A stretch of DNA of 64,000 nt from Paracoccus tibetensis (GTDB taxonomy: Bacteria > Pseudomonadota > Alphaproteobacteria > Rhodobacterales > Rhodobacteraceae): contig NZ_FMVT01000003.1 of assembly GCF_900102505.1 (NCBI RefSeq), positions 303,926 to 367,925 on the forward strand, written 5' to 3'. Position 1 is the first letter of the stretch, and the number at the start of each line of letters is the position of its first letter. The position numbers and the translations under genes were made by a program. Below, in pieces: positions 45,693 to 55,398 of the stretch. The notes below the pieces were generated by a model. The model was not told the origin of the DNA, ran no database searches, and was given only the letters and a program-made list of their open reading frames with translations.

Positions 45693-46217
45693 ATGTCAGA
45701 GAATTGCGCCGCAAGGCTTACCGTGAACGGCAGCCCCGAGGATTTTCTGGGCGATCCGCGCCGCTCGCTTCTGGACTTCCTGCGGCTGGACCTGAAGCTG
45801 ACCGGCACGAAGAAGGGCTGCGATCACGGCCAGTGCGGCGCCTGCACGGTGCTGGTGAACGGCCAGCGGATCAATTCCTGCCTCAGCCTCGCGGTCATGC
45901 ATGACGGCGACGAGATCACGACGATCGAGGGGCTCGGCCCGGCTAGCGCGCTGTCGGAATTGCAGCGGGCCTTCGTGACCCATGACGGGTTCCAGTGCGG
46001 CTATTGCACGCCGGGGCAGATCTGCTCGGCCAAGGCGATGCTGGACGAGCTGGCGGCCGGCTGGCCGAGCGCGGTGACCAAGGACCTGACCTCAGGCCCG
46101 ATCCCGTCGGACGAGGAGCTGTCCGAGCGGATGAGCGGCAATCTCTGCCGCTGCGGCGCCTATCCCAACATCATCGACGCGATCCGCGCGGTGATGCAGG
46201 CGGAGGAACCGGCATGA
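45693..46217 (+). CDS. paoA: molybdenum hydroxylase, 2Fe-2S subunit (PaoA/YagT-like)
   Basis: A 174-residue electron-transfer subunit with two [2Fe-2S] motifs: plant-type GCDHGQCGACTVLVNG with a distal INSCLSL, and the C-terminal CGYCTPGQIC...GNLCRCGAYPNI. E. coli PaoA has a Tat leader; here the protein begins MSENCAARLTVNGS without one, so it should be cytoplasmic. CAGGAG precedes ATG 45693. The stop overlaps the next start as ATGA. Confidence 0.9.
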   Translation: MSENCAARLTVNGSPEDFLGDPRRSLLDFLRLDLKLTGTKKGCDHGQCGACTVLVNGQRINSCLSLAVMHDGDEITTIEGLGPASALSELQRAFVTHDGFQCGYCTPGQICSAKAMLDELAAGWPSAVTKDLTSGPIPSDEELSERMSGNLCRCGAYPNIIDAIRAVMQAEEPA

Positions 46218-47176
46218 GGGCGTTCGACTATGCCCGCGCGACCGAGGCGGCCGAGGCGGTCGGCAGCGACGCCCGGCTTCTGGCGGGCGGCACCAACCTT
46301 CTGGACCTGATGAAACTGGAGGTCGAGACGCCCGCCCGGGTTCTGGACATCAACCGCACAGGCCTCGACCGGATCGAGGCCGATGGCGAGGGGCTGCGGA
46401 TCGGCGCGCTGGTGTCGAACTCGGCCTGCGCGGCGGACGCGCGGGTGCGGGCCGACTGGCCGCTGCTGGCGCAGGCGATCCTGGCCGGCGCCAGCCCGCA
46501 GCTGCGAAACAAGGCCACGATGGCGGGCAACCTCTGCCAGCGCACGCGCTGCCAGTACTTCATGCGGACCGACACGCGCTGCAACAAGCGCGAGCCGGGC
46601 AGCGGCTGCGACGCGCTGGAGGGGGTGAACCGCAACCACGCGATCCTCGGCGCGTCCGAGGCCTGCATCGCCACCTATCCCGGCGACATGGCCGTGGCGC
46701 TGGCCGCGCTGGATGCCTGGGTCGAAATCGACAGCCCCTCGGGCCGCCGCAGCGTCGCCTTGCGCGAGTTCCACCGCCTGCCGAACGGCATCGCCCATCG
46801 CGACAACGTGCTGGAGCCGGGCGAGATCATCACCGCGATCACGCTGCCTGCGCCGGTGCGCGGCCGCCAGATCTACCGCAAGGTGCGCGAGCGGTCGTCC
46901 TATGCCTTCGCGCTGGTCTCGGTCGCCTTGGTGCTGCGGATGGATGCCGGCCGCATCGCGGCGGCGCAGCTGGCCTTTGGCGGGCTGGCGCACAAGCCCT
47001 GGACCGATTCCCGCGTCGCCGAGGCGCTGCTTGGGCAGAAACCCTCGCCCGCGCTCTTCGACAAGGCGGCCGACCTTCTGCTGTCGGGCGCGCAAGGGCA
47101 GGGCGAGAACGACTTCAAGATTCCGCTGGCGCGGCGCACGCTCGCCGCCGTCCTGCACGACGCGACGAAGGAATAG
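46214..47176 (+). CDS. paoB: molybdenum hydroxylase, FAD subunit (PaoB/YagS-like)
   Basis: A 320-residue FAD-binding subunit of the xanthine-dehydrogenase family. LLAGGTNLLDLMKLEVETP and TMAGNLCQRTRCQYFM are the FAD-binding and cysteine motifs. The latter, with TRCNKREPGSGCDALEG, fits the extra [4Fe-4S] cluster found in PaoB-type subunits. It passes electrons from the iron-sulfur subunit to an acceptor such as O2 or NAD+. Confidence 0.88.
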   Translation: MRAFDYARATEAAEAVGSDARLLAGGTNLLDLMKLEVETPARVLDINRTGLDRIEADGEGLRIGALVSNSACAADARVRADWPLLAQAILAGASPQLRNKATMAGNLCQRTRCQYFMRTDTRCNKREPGSGCDALEGVNRNHAILGASEACIATYPGDMAVALAALDAWVEIDSPSGRRSVALREFHRLPNGIAHRDNVLEPGEIITAITLPAPVRGRQIYRKVRERSSYAFALVSVALVLRMDAGRIAAAQLAFGGLAHKPWTDSRVAEALLGQKPSPALFDKAADLLLSGAQGQGENDFKIPLARRTLAAVLHDATKE

Positions 47177-47179
47177 CCC

Positions 47180-49393
47180 ATGCTGACCACCTATGACACG
47201 CCGGACCAGCGCAACCTTCTGGACCGAACCGGGCAGGGCATCATCGGCGCGCCGCTGGACCGGCCCGACGGCCCGCTGAAGGTCGCGGGGCAGGCGCCCT
47301 ACGCGGCCGAATACGATCTGGTCGGCTGCGCCGAGGGCGTGCTGGTCGGCGCCGCGATCAGCAAGGGCAGCATCGCCGCGATCCATCGCGACGAGGTGCT
47401 GGCGATGCCGGGCGTCCTGCTGGTGCTGTCGGACAAGGCCATGCTGCGCCGGCCCGCGCAGGGCGGGGCGGCGCAGGCGCCGGCGCAGGACGTGCGCCAG
47501 ATCGACTATCACGGCCAGCCGGTCGCGCTGGTCGTGGCCGAAACCTTCGAGCAGGCCACCGCCGCCGCCAAGGCGCTGCGGATCGACTATGACGACCAGT
47601 CCGGCTCGGGCCGCTTCGATCCCGACGCGCTGGACTTCGCCCCCGGCGAGGAGCCGACCGTCCTCGGCGACATCGACGAGGCCATGAGCAAGGCCGCGCA
47701 TCGCGTGGACGAGACCTACCGCACCGAGGGCCATGCCAGCGCGGCGATGGAGCCTCATGCCGCCATCGCCCAGTGGGACGGGGACGATCTGACCTTGTGG
47801 GGCAGCCTCCAGATGGTCGCGCCGAACGTGAAGGAGCTGGCCGACAGCCTGCGCATCCCCGACGCCCGCGTGCGCATCGTCGCGCCCTATGTCGGCGGCG
47901 GCTTCGGCTCGAAGCTGGGCATCTCGCACGAGGGGGTGGCGGCGGCGCTGGCCGCGCTGGAGCTGCAGCGCCCGGTCCGCGTCACGCTGAGCCGCCAGCA
48001 GGTCTTCGAGACGGTCAACCGCCGATCCGAGACGCGCCAGCGCGTCCGGCTTGGCGCGGATGCGGGCGGGCGGCTTCTGGCGCTCGGCCACGAGGCCTGG
48101 ATCAGCAACCTGCCCGCCGAGGATTTCGCCGAGCCGGTGACGCAGGCGACGCAGTTCCTCTATGGCGGCGACAACCGCTATCTGGCCGTCCTGAAGGGCG
48201 AGATCACGCGGCTCACCGCCGGATCGGTGCGCGCACCCGGCGAAGCGGTGGGGATGCAGGTGCTGGAATCGGTCATGGACGAGCTGGCCCACAAGATCGG
48301 CATCGACCCGATCGAGCTGCGCAAGCGCAACCTGCCCGCCCGCCTTCCGGGGCAGGACCTGCCCTATTCCTCGAGAAAGCTCTTCGAGGCGATGGACGAG
48401 GGCGGCGCCGCCTTCGGCTGGTCGAAGCGCAAGCCGAAGCCCTGCATGACGCGGGACGGCGAATGGTGGGTCGGCATGGGCATGGCCTCGGCCGCGCGGG
48501 TGAACATGATGCAGCCGGCCAGCGCGCAGGTGCGGCTGGAGGCCGATGGCCGCGTCATCGTCGAGACCGACCAGACCGACATCGGCACCGGCAGCTACGC
48601 CATCCTCGGCCAGATCGCCGGCGAGATGCTGGGCTGCCCGATGGACCGGGTCGAGGTGCGCCTTGGCGACAGCCGCTTCCCCGCCGGCGCAGGCTCGGGC
48701 GGCTCATGGGCGGCCAGCTCCACCGGCTCGGCCGTGTTCCGGGCCTGCGAGTCGATCCGGATCGAGCTGGCCGGCCGCCTGCGCATCGACAGCGAGGCGC
48801 TGGAGCTGTCCGGCGGCATCGCCCGCGGCGCCGGCAAGGAGGCGCCGGTGACCCGGTTGCTGGCCGGCGCGCCGCTGGAACGGATCGGCCGCATCAAGCC
48901 GGGCAAGACGGCCGACAACTACGCGCAGGCCAGCTATGGCGCCTTCTTCTGCGAGGCGGGCGTCAACGCCTTCACCGGCGAGGTGCGGGTGCGCCGGATG
49001 CTGGGCGCCTTCGGCTTCGGCCGGGTGCTGAACGCCAAGACGGCGCGCTCGCAATGCCTCGGCGGGATGGTCTGGGGCATCGGCGGCGCGCTCTCGGAAG
49101 AGCTGCAGTTCGACCCGCGCGACGGGCGGCTGATGAACCACGACCTGGCGGAATACCACATCCCGGTGAACCGCGACGTGCCGCCCATCGAGGTTCTGCT
49201 GCTGGAAGAGCGGGACGCGGCGGCCAGCCCGATCCAGGCCAAGGGCGCGGGCGAGCTGGGCATCTGCGGCACCGGCGGCGCCATCGCCAACGCGATCTTC
49301 AACGCCTGCGGCGTGCGCCCGCGTCACTTCCCGATCACCCCGGACAAGCTGCTGGCGCAGCTGCCCGACCCGTTCGCGGAGATCGCCTCGTGA
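47180..49393 (+). CDS. paoC: molybdenum hydroxylase, molybdopterin subunit (PaoC/YagR-like)
   Basis: A 737-residue catalytic subunit. Seen are DGPLKVAGQAPYAAEYD, VAPYVGGGFGSKLG, GSVRAPGEAVGMQVLESVMDELA, TDQTDIGTGSYAILGQIAGEML and the catalytic Glu in KGAGELGICGTGGAIANAIF. By similarity to PaoABC it may oxidise aromatic or other aldehydes, but xanthine-type substrates cannot be excluded. It should bind MCD-type molybdopterin if matured by the XdhC-like protein downstream. Confidence 0.92.
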   Translation: MLTTYDTPDQRNLLDRTGQGIIGAPLDRPDGPLKVAGQAPYAAEYDLVGCAEGVLVGAAISKGSIAAIHRDEVLAMPGVLLVLSDKAMLRRPAQGGAAQAPAQDVRQIDYHGQPVALVVAETFEQATAAAKALRIDYDDQSGSGRFDPDALDFAPGEEPTVLGDIDEAMSKAAHRVDETYRTEGHASAAMEPHAAIAQWDGDDLTLWGSLQMVAPNVKELADSLRIPDARVRIVAPYVGGGFGSKLGISHEGVAAALAALELQRPVRVTLSRQQVFETVNRRSETRQRVRLGADAGGRLLALGHEAWISNLPAEDFAEPVTQATQFLYGGDNRYLAVLKGEITRLTAGSVRAPGEAVGMQVLESVMDELAHKIGIDPIELRKRNLPARLPGQDLPYSSRKLFEAMDEGGAAFGWSKRKPKPCMTRDGEWWVGMGMASAARVNMMQPASAQVRLEADGRVIVETDQTDIGTGSYAILGQIAGEMLGCPMDRVEVRLGDSRFPAGAGSGGSWAASSTGSAVFRACESIRIELAGRLRIDSEALELSGGIARGAGKEAPVTRLLAGAPLERIGRIKPGKTADNYAQASYGAFFCEAGVNAFTGEVRVRRMLGAFGFGRVLNAKTARSQCLGGMVWGIGGALSEELQFDPRDGRLMNHDLAEYHIPVNRDVPPIEVLLLEERDAAASPIQAKGAGELGICGTGGAIANAIFNACGVRPRHFPITPDKLLAQLPDPFAEIAS

Positions 49394-50454
49394 AACCGCC
49401 GGTGCGCTATTCGGACGACCTGGAACAGGTCGATCCCGGCGAGGCCGAGGTCGCGCAGGAGATGCTGGAGGCCTTCGATCACATCCTGACCACCACCCAT
49501 GCCGACATGAACCACGCCGTGCGCGCCGTTCATGCCAAGGCCCATGCCGTGCTTCAGGGCGAGCTGGCCATCGACAGCTTCCTGCCGCCCGAGCTGGCGC
49601 AGGGCGTCTTTGCCCGGCCGGGGCGGCTGAAGGCCTGGGTCCGCATCTCGACCAATCCGGGCGACATCATCAGCGACAAGGTCTCGCTGCCGCGCGGCCT
49701 TGCGCTGAAGGTCGGCGGCGTGCGCGGCGAGCGCCTGCCCGAGGCCGAGGGCGACACGCAGGATTTCCTGCTGGTCAACTCGCCCGTCTTCGGGGCGGCC
49801 AAGGCCAAGGATTTCGCCGGCCAGCTGAAGCTGATCGCGAAGACGACCGACCGGGCCGAGGGCGGCAAGATCGTGCTGTCGAAGCTGCTTCAGGCGGTGA
49901 ACGGCGCGCTCGGCGCGGCGGGGCTGCACAGCAAGGCGCTGGACGCCATCGGCGGGGCGCCTCAGGTGCATCCCTTGGGCGAGACCTATTTCAGCGTGAC
50001 CCCCTTCCGCTACGGGGACCATGTCGCCAAGTTCCGGCTGCGCCCGCTCAGCCCCTCGCTGACCCGGCTGACCGGAGAGAAGGTGGACACCAGCGAGGGC
50101 GAGAACCCGATCCGGCAGAGGATCCGGCAGGACATGGCGGCGCTGGACGGCGAATGGGCCTTCGAGGTGCAGCTGCTGCGGGACGTGGACACGCAGCCGG
50201 TCGAGGACCCGACCGTCGAATGGCCCGAGGACGAGGCGCCCTTCGTGCAGGTCGCCAAGCTCGTGGTGCCCGCGCAGGACAGCTGGGACGAGCGGCGGGT
50301 GATGCAGCAGGACGAGATGATGCGCTTCAGCCCCTGGACCGGCCTTGCAGCCCATCGCCCGCTCGGCAGCATCAACCGGGCGCGCCGCCCGGCCTATCCG
50401 CATTCGGCCGATTTCCGTGCCGCCATGAACGGGTGCCCCATCCATGAGCCGTGA
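49390..50454 (+). CDS. catalase-family heme protein
   Basis: A 354-residue protein of the catalase-like (mono-functional, DUF-type) group. It contains the segments VFARPGRLKAWVRISTNPGD and DFLLVNSPVFGAA, and DGEWAFEVQLLRDVDTQPVEDPTVEW. Its start GTG 49390 overlaps the molybdenum-subunit stop as GTGA. The family resembles catalase-related peroxidase-like proteins rather than classical 480-residue KatE. It may clear H2O2 made by the oxidase; that role is inferred from the coupling. Confidence 0.8.
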   Translation: MKPPVRYSDDLEQVDPGEAEVAQEMLEAFDHILTTTHADMNHAVRAVHAKAHAVLQGELAIDSFLPPELAQGVFARPGRLKAWVRISTNPGDIISDKVSLPRGLALKVGGVRGERLPEAEGDTQDFLLVNSPVFGAAKAKDFAGQLKLIAKTTDRAEGGKIVLSKLLQAVNGALGAAGLHSKALDAIGGAPQVHPLGETYFSVTPFRYGDHVAKFRLRPLSPSLTRLTGEKVDTSEGENPIRQRIRQDMAALDGEWAFEVQLLRDVDTQPVEDPTVEWPEDEAPFVQVAKLVVPAQDSWDERRVMQQDEMMRFSPWTGLAAHRPLGSINRARRPAYPHSADFRAAMNGCPIHEP

Positions 50455-50457
50455 CCG

Positions 50458-51315
50458 ATGAACACCTCCGATCTGGCAGCCCTGCGCCTTCTGGCGCGGC
50501 GGGACGGCGCGCTCTGCACGCTGGTCGGGATCGAGGGCAGCTTCTCGCGCGCGATCGGCGCCCATCTGGCGGTGGCGTGGGATGGCGAGATCGCCGGCTC
50601 GCTGGCCGATGGCTGTCTCGAGGCCGAGCTGGCGCTGCAGGCCCGTGCCATGCGCACGACCGGCCCGCAGGTCATCCGCTATGGCCGCGGCTCGCCCGTC
50701 ATCGATTTCCGCCTGCCCTGCGGCAGCGGGCTGGATGTGCTGATCGACCCCGCCCCGGATCGCAGCGCGATCCGCCGCGTGATGAGCGCCCTGACCGAGC
50801 GGCGTCCGGCCGAGCTGCCGCTGCCCACCCGCAGCCTGCCGCGGCGCCCATGCCTGCCGCCGCTGCGCCTCGACATCTTCGGCAACGGCCCCGAGATGGA
50901 GGCGATGGCGCGGCTTGCCTCGGCCGCCGGGATCGAGCGCCGGCAGACCCCGCAGTCGCGGCTGCAGCTGGGCAAGCGCCCGGCGCTGACCCCGCCCGAC
51001 GCCTGGACGGCGGTGGTGCTGCTGTTTCACGATCATGACTGGGAGATGCCGGTCTTGGACTGGGCGCTGGAAAGCCCGGCCTTCTACATCGGCGCCATCG
51101 GCGGCGCCCGCATCCGCCAGCGCCGGCAGGAGCGGCTGGCCCTGCGCTACAACCCGTCGCAGCTGTCGCGGCTGCGCGGGCCGGTGGGGCTGATCCCCTC
51201 GGCACGCGATCCCGCGACGCTGGCGATGTCGATCTTGGCCGAGATCATGCGCGACTTCGACAGGACCTATGCCGCGCAGAGCCCGCAGCCCCGCCTCAGC
51301 CACGTCACGACCTGA
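50458..51315 (+). CDS. XdhC/CoxI-family molybdenum-cofactor maturation protein
   Basis: A 285-residue protein with an N-terminal XdhC/CoxI motif (LVGIEGSFSRAIGAHLAVAWDGEIAGSLADGCLEAELA) and a C-terminal Rossmann-like half (LDIFGNGPEMEAMARLA, FYIGAIGGARIRQRRQERL, GLIPSARDPATLAMSILAEI). Such proteins (PaoD/XdhC) load sulfurated or cytosine-dinucleotide Mo-cofactor into the partner hydroxylase. It starts 4 bases after the catalase stop and closes the operon. Confidence 0.88.
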   Translation: MNTSDLAALRLLARRDGALCTLVGIEGSFSRAIGAHLAVAWDGEIAGSLADGCLEAELALQARAMRTTGPQVIRYGRGSPVIDFRLPCGSGLDVLIDPAPDRSAIRRVMSALTERRPAELPLPTRSLPRRPCLPPLRLDIFGNGPEMEAMARLASAAGIERRQTPQSRLQLGKRPALTPPDAWTAVVLLFHDHDWEMPVLDWALESPAFYIGAIGGARIRQRRQERLALRYNPSQLSRLRGPVGLIPSARDPATLAMSILAEIMRDFDRTYAAQSPQPRLSHVTT

Positions 51316-51330
51316 GCCGCCCGTGCGGCG

Positions 51331-53247
51331 TCAGGCGCGGCGGCTCGACAGGTCCTCGATCCCCATGACCTCCAGCACCTTGCGGACGATATGCGGGGCG
51401 CTGAGGCTGGAGGTGTCGTACATCGCCACCGGGCTGTCATGGTCCACGAAGAAGTCCGGAAGCACCATCGAGCGGAAGCGCAGCCCGCGGTCGAAGACGC
51501 CCTCGTCGGCCAGAAGTTGCGCGACATGGCTGCCGAAACCGCCGACCGCGCCCTCCTCGATGGTGATCAGCGCGTCGTGATCGGCCGCCAGTTTCAGGAT
51601 CAGGTCCCGGTCCAGCGGCTTGGCGAAGCGCGCATCCGCGATGGTGGGCGTGATACCCTTCGCGGTCAGCGCCTCGCGCGCGGCCATGACTTCCGTCAGG
51701 CGGGTGCCGAAGGAGAGAATGGCGACGCCCTTGCCCTCGGCGATCATGCGGCCCTTGCCGATGGGCAGGACCTCGCCGCGTTCCGGCATCTCGACGCCCG
51801 TGCCCTCGCCGCGCGGGAAGCGGAAGGCGATGGGGCCGCTCTCATGCGCGACCGCGGTCGCGACCATGTGCTTCAGTTCAGCCTCGTCCGCGGCCGCCAT
51901 GACGACAAAGCCCGGCAGGTTGGCGAGGAAGGCGACGTCATAGGCGCCCGAATGGGTCGGCCCGTCCTGGCCCACCAACCCCGCCCGGTCGATGGCGAAG
52001 CGCACCGGCAGGCCCTGCACGGCGACATCATGGACCACCTGGTCGTAGCCGCGCTGCAAGAAGGTCGAGTAGATCGCGCAGAAAGGCTTCATCCCCCCTG
52101 CCGCGAGACCGGCCGCGAAGGTCACCGCGTGCTGCTCGGCAATGCCGACATCGAAGCATCGGCGCGGGAAGCGCTCGGCGAACTGCTTGAGCCCGGTGCC
52201 GTCCGGCATGGCTGCGGTGATCGCCACGATCTTGTCGTCGCGCCCCGCCTCGTCGATCAGCGCCTTGGCGAAGACCGAGGTATAGCTGGGGGCATTGGAC
52301 TTGGCCTTGGCCTGCACCCCGGTCAGCACGTCGAACTTGCCGGTCGCATGGCCCCTGTCGGCGGCCTCCTCGGCCGGCGCGTAGCCCTTGCCCTTTTTCG
52401 TGACGGCATGGATCAGGATCGGCCCGCTCGCCCGCGCCTTCACCGTCCGCAGCAGCGGCAGCAGCAGGTCCAGGTCGTGTCCGTCCACCGGGCCGACATA
52501 GGAAAAGCCCAGCTCCTCGAAGAGCGTGCCGCCGACGGCCATGCCCTTCAGCATCTCCTTAGCCCGCCGCGCCCCTTCCTGAAGCGCGTCCGGCAGCAGG
52601 CCCACGGCGTTCTTCGCAGCCGCCTTCAGCTCCTGGAACGGCCCGCCGGCATAGAGCCGCGTCAGATACGAGGACAGCGCCCCCACCGGCGGCGCGATGG
52701 ACATCTCGTTGTCGTTCAGGATCACGATCAGCCGCTTGCCAAGGTGGCCCGCGTTGTTCAGCGCCTCGAAGGCCATCCCCGCGCTCATCGCGCCATCGCC
52801 GATCACGGCGATCGCATCCCCGGGATCGCCCCCCAGCTCGCGCGCCATGGCAAAGCCGAGCGCCGCGCTGATCGAGGTCGAGGAATGCCCAGCCCCGAAC
52901 GGGTCATAGGGGCTCTCGGCCCGCTTGGTGAATCCGGCCAACCCGCCGCCCATCCGCAGCGTGCGAATGCGGTCGCGCCGCCCGGTCAGGATCTTGTGCG
53001 GATAGCACTGGTGGCCGACATCCCAGATGATCTTGTCGCGCGGCGTGTCGAAGACGGCATGCAGCGCCACGGTCAGCTCGACAACGCCAAGGCCCGCGCC
53101 TAGATGCCCGCCGGTGACGCTGACCGCGCTGATCGTCTCGGCCCGCAGCTCGTCGGCCAGCTGGTGCAGCTCGCGGTCGCTCAGCGCCTTGAGGTCCGAG
53201 GGCAGGGTGACGCGGTCCAGCACGGGCGTCTTCGGTCTGTCGGTCAT
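51331..53247 (-). CDS. dxs: 1-deoxy-D-xylulose-5-phosphate synthase
   Basis: A 638-residue thiamine-diphosphate enzyme, first step of the MEP isoprenoid pathway (pyruvate plus glyceraldehyde 3-phosphate). Motifs seen are [33 protein letters not shown], the ThDP region [18 protein letters not shown]...[12 protein letters not shown], and [14 protein letters not shown] strong GGAGGAAGGGA precedes the ATG at 53245-53247. It is followed on the left by the 3' end of xdhC (convergent, gap 15). It is cotranscribed with ispA and xseB. Confidence 0.96.
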   Translation of the reverse strand: MTDRPKTPVLDRVTLPSDLKALSDRELHQLADELRAETISAVSVTGGHLGAGLGVVELTVALHAVFDTPRDKIIWDVGHQCYPHKILTGRRDRIRTLRMGGGLAGFTKRAESPYDPFGAGHSSTSISAALGFAMARELGGDPGDAIAVIGDGAMSAGMAFEALNNAGHLGKRLIVILNDNEMSIAPPVGALSSYLTRLYAGGPFQELKAAAKNAVGLLPDALQEGARRAKEMLKGMAVGGTLFEELGFSYVGPVDGHDLDLLLPLLRTVKARASGPILIHAVTKKGKGYAPAEEAADRGHATGKFDVLTGVQAKAKSNAPSYTSVFAKALIDEAGRDDKIVAITAAMPDGTGLKQFAERFPRRCFDVGIAEQHAVTFAAGLAAGGMKPFCAIYSTFLQRGYDQVVHDVAVQGLPVRFAIDRAGLVGQDGPTHSGAYDVAFLANLPGFVVMAAADEAELKHMVATAVAHESGPIAFRFPRGEGTGVEMPERGEVLPIGKGRMIAEGKGVAILSFGTRLTEVMAAREALTAKGITPTIADARFAKPLDRDLILKLAADHDALITIEEGAVGGFGSHVAQLLADEGVFDRGLRFRSMVLPDFFVDHDSPVAMYDTSSLSAPHIVRKVLEVMGIEDLSSRRA

Positions 53248-53278
53248 GAATGTCCCTTCCTCCCCGGCGCGCACGCGA

Positions 53279-54142
53279 TCAGGTGTCGCGCTCGATAACG
53301 AAGCGCGCCAAGGCCCGCAAGTTCCCGGCCGCCGGACCGTAACCCTCCAGCGCCGCTTCGGCTTCGGCGACATGTTGCCGCGCCGCCTCGCGCGCGCCGT
53401 CGAGGCCCAGCAGCGAGACAAAGGTCGCCTTGCCCGCGCCCTCGTCCTTGCCGACGCGCTTTCCGGTCCGCGCCTCGTCGCCGGTGACGTCCAGAACGTC
53501 GTCGGCGATCTGGAAGGCCAGACCCACGGCACTGGCATACTGGTCCAGCGCGGCCGGGTCATCGCCCGCAATCCGCGCCCCCGCCGTTGCGGCAAACCGG
53601 ATCAGCGCGCCGGTCTTGCCGCCCTGCAGCCGGGTGATCGCCTGAAGGTCCAGCGGCTCCAGCGCCGTCTCGGCCGCGATGTCGAGGGCCTGCCCCCAGA
53701 CCATCCCCGCCGCGCCCGAAGCGCGGGCCAGCGCCGCCACCAGCCGCAGCCGCGCCGCCTCGTCGCCAATAATTGAATCGGTCAGCAGCTCGAAGGCCAG
53801 CGTCTGCAGCGCGTCCCCGGCCAGGATCGCGGTGGCCTCGCCCCATTTGATATGCACCGTCGGCAGGCCCCGGCGCAGGTCATCGTCATCCATCGCCGGC
53901 AGGTCGTCATGCACCAGGCTATAGGCATGCAGCGCCTCGACCGCCGCGGCGACGGGCAGGGCGGCCGCCTCGGACACCCCATGCAGCCGCGCTGATTCCA
54001 TCACCAGAAGCGCCCGCAGCCGCTTGCCGCCCGAGACGGCATAGCGCATCGCGTCGGTCAGATCGCCCGGCGGCAGCGCGTCGATGGCCTGGTCCAGCGC
54101 CCCCTGCACCCGCGCCTGCACCGAAGGAAGCGCGTCCAGCAT
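53279..54142 (-). CDS. ispA: farnesyl/geranyl diphosphate synthase
   Basis: A 287-residue polyprenyl synthase. The first Asp-rich motif is [15 protein letters not shown], the second [12 protein letters not shown], with [10 protein letters not shown] and [11 protein letters not shown] as substrate-binding regions. The chain length is that of FPP synthases. It overlaps the xseB stop by one base (TGATG) and precedes dxs after a 31-base gap, the common xseB-ispA-dxs order of proteobacteria. Confidence 0.95.
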   Translation of the reverse strand: MLDALPSVQARVQGALDQAIDALPPGDLTDAMRYAVSGGKRLRALLVMESARLHGVSEAAALPVAAAVEALHAYSLVHDDLPAMDDDDLRRGLPTVHIKWGEATAILAGDALQTLAFELLTDSIIGDEAARLRLVAALARASGAAGMVWGQALDIAAETALEPLDLQAITRLQGGKTGALIRFAATAGARIAGDDPAALDQYASAVGLAFQIADDVLDVTGDEARTGKRVGKDEGAGKATFVSLLGLDGAREAARQHVAEAEAALEGYGPAAGNLRALARFVIERDT

Positions 54143-54378
54143 CAGAACCCCTCGGCCGGCTCGGCGCCGGTGGCCTGCCCGCTGGCGGAGAGCGTGATCT
54201 TCTCGACCCGCGCCTCGGCCTCGCGCAGCCGCGCCTCGCAATGGGCGCGCAGGGCGGCGCCGCGCTCGTAGAGCGCGATGCTCTCTTCCAGCGTCGCCTC
54301 GCCAGTTTCCAGCTTGCCCACGGTGGCCTCCAGCTCGCGCATGGCCTCCTCGAAGGAGAGGGTGGTGATATCGCTCAT
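54142..54378 (-). CDS. xseB: exodeoxyribonuclease VII small subunit
   Basis: A 78-residue protein, MSDITTLSFEEAMRELEATVGKLETGEATLEESIALYERG, the standard XseB helical sequence. It partners with XseA to form the ssDNA exonuclease. It overlaps the deacetylase start region: its ATG lies in the stop of the 54375-55280 gene (ATGA). Confidence 0.95.
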   Translation of the reverse strand: MSDITTLSFEEAMRELEATVGKLETGEATLEESIALYERGAALRAHCEARLREAEARVEKITLSASGQATGAEPAEGF

Positions 54379-55280
54379 TCGGCCTCCATCAGCGTCGTCA
54401 CATGGGCACGAACGGACCGGCCCAGAGCCGGCAGATCATAACCACCTTCCAGAACGGATACCACCGGCGCCCCGGCGTCTCTCGCCATGTCGCGGATCAT
54501 GCGGGTGAGGGCGGCGAAATCGTCCTCGTCCCAATCCAGCTGTGCCAAGGGATCGGCGGCATGCGCGTCGAAGCCCGCCGAGACGATCACGAGTTGCGGC
54601 CGATGCGCCGCCGCGCGTTCCAGAACCGCCTCCCATTCCCGCAGCGCCAGCGCGCCATCGCTGCCCGGCGGAAGCGGCACGTTCATCACCTGCCCATGCG
54701 CCCCCGTCTCCGAGGCCGCCCCCGTCCCCGGATAGAGCGGCATCTGGTGCGACGAGGCAAAAAACGCCCGCCCCTCGTCCCACAGAAGGTCTTGCGTCCC
54801 GTTCCCGTGATGCACGTCGAAATCCAGCACCGCCACGCGCCCCAGCCCGTGATGCTCCAGCGCCCGCTTCGCCGCGATGGCCGCCGTCCCCAGCAGGCAG
54901 AACCCCATCGCCGTCTCGCGCTCGGCATGATGCCCCGGAGGCCGCATGGCGACGAAAGCCGCCTCCGCCTCGCCCGCCAGCACGGCATCGACGGCCGCGC
55001 AGGCCCCGCCGACCGCGCGCAAGGCCGCCTCCAGCGAGCCCGGCCCCTGAAAGGTGTCCGGATCAAGCATCCGCGAGCCGCTCTCCCCGGCACGCAGCGC
55101 CTCCAGATAGCGCGCTGGATGGCAGCGCAGCACATCCGCATCCGCACCCAAGGGCGCCGCGCGCCGGTCCAGCGCCAGGCCCTCCAGCCCCGCCATGACG
55201 GCGCCGTAGCGCGCCACCTGCTCGGCATGCCCCTCCGGCGTCGCGTGCCCCGCCGCGCTGTCATGGCTGTAAAGGATCAT
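54375..55280 (-). CDS. histone-deacetylase-family protein
   Basis: A 301-residue zinc amidohydrolase of the arginase/HDAC fold. Catalytic and metal residues lie in MRPPGHHAERETAMGFCLLG, VAVLDFDVHHGNGTQDLL, SAGFDAHAADPLAQLDW and LEGGYDLPALG. Bacterial relatives deacetylate polyamines, acetoin-related proteins or acetylated lysine; the substrate here is not known. ATG 55278-55280 lies 50 bases left of a repeat copy. It heads the run with xseB, ispA and dxs. Confidence 0.92.
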   Translation of the reverse strand: MILYSHDSAAGHATPEGHAEQVARYGAVMAGLEGLALDRRAAPLGADADVLRCHPARYLEALRAGESGSRMLDPDTFQGPGSLEAALRAVGGACAAVDAVLAGEAEAAFVAMRPPGHHAERETAMGFCLLGTAAIAAKRALEHHGLGRVAVLDFDVHHGNGTQDLLWDEGRAFFASSHQMPLYPGTGAASETGAHGQVMNVPLPPGSDGALALREWEAVLERAAAHRPQLVIVSAGFDAHAADPLAQLDWDEDDFAALTRMIRDMARDAGAPVVSVLEGGYDLPALGRSVRAHVTTLMEAE

Positions 55281-55329
55281 CGCGCCCTCCGTTTCCCGCA
55301 GGCTGCCCCGCAAGACCCCGGCTCACAAG

Positions 55330-55395
55330 CCCCCATCTTCTGTGCCCAAATATCCCGGGGGGAGTCCGCAGGACGGGGGGCAGCGCCCCCCTGCG
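55330..55395 (-). repeat. dispersed GC-rich hairpin repeat between mtaB and the deacetylase gene
   Basis: On the minus strand AGGGGGGCGCTGCCCCCCGTCC, a short centre, then CCCCCCGGGATATTTGGGCACAG followed by AAGATGGGGG. It shares the AGAAGATGG tail with the cobN copy. It lies entirely in the 118-base intergenic space, so this is the standard location. Confidence 0.75.
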
Positions 55396-55398
55396 ACC

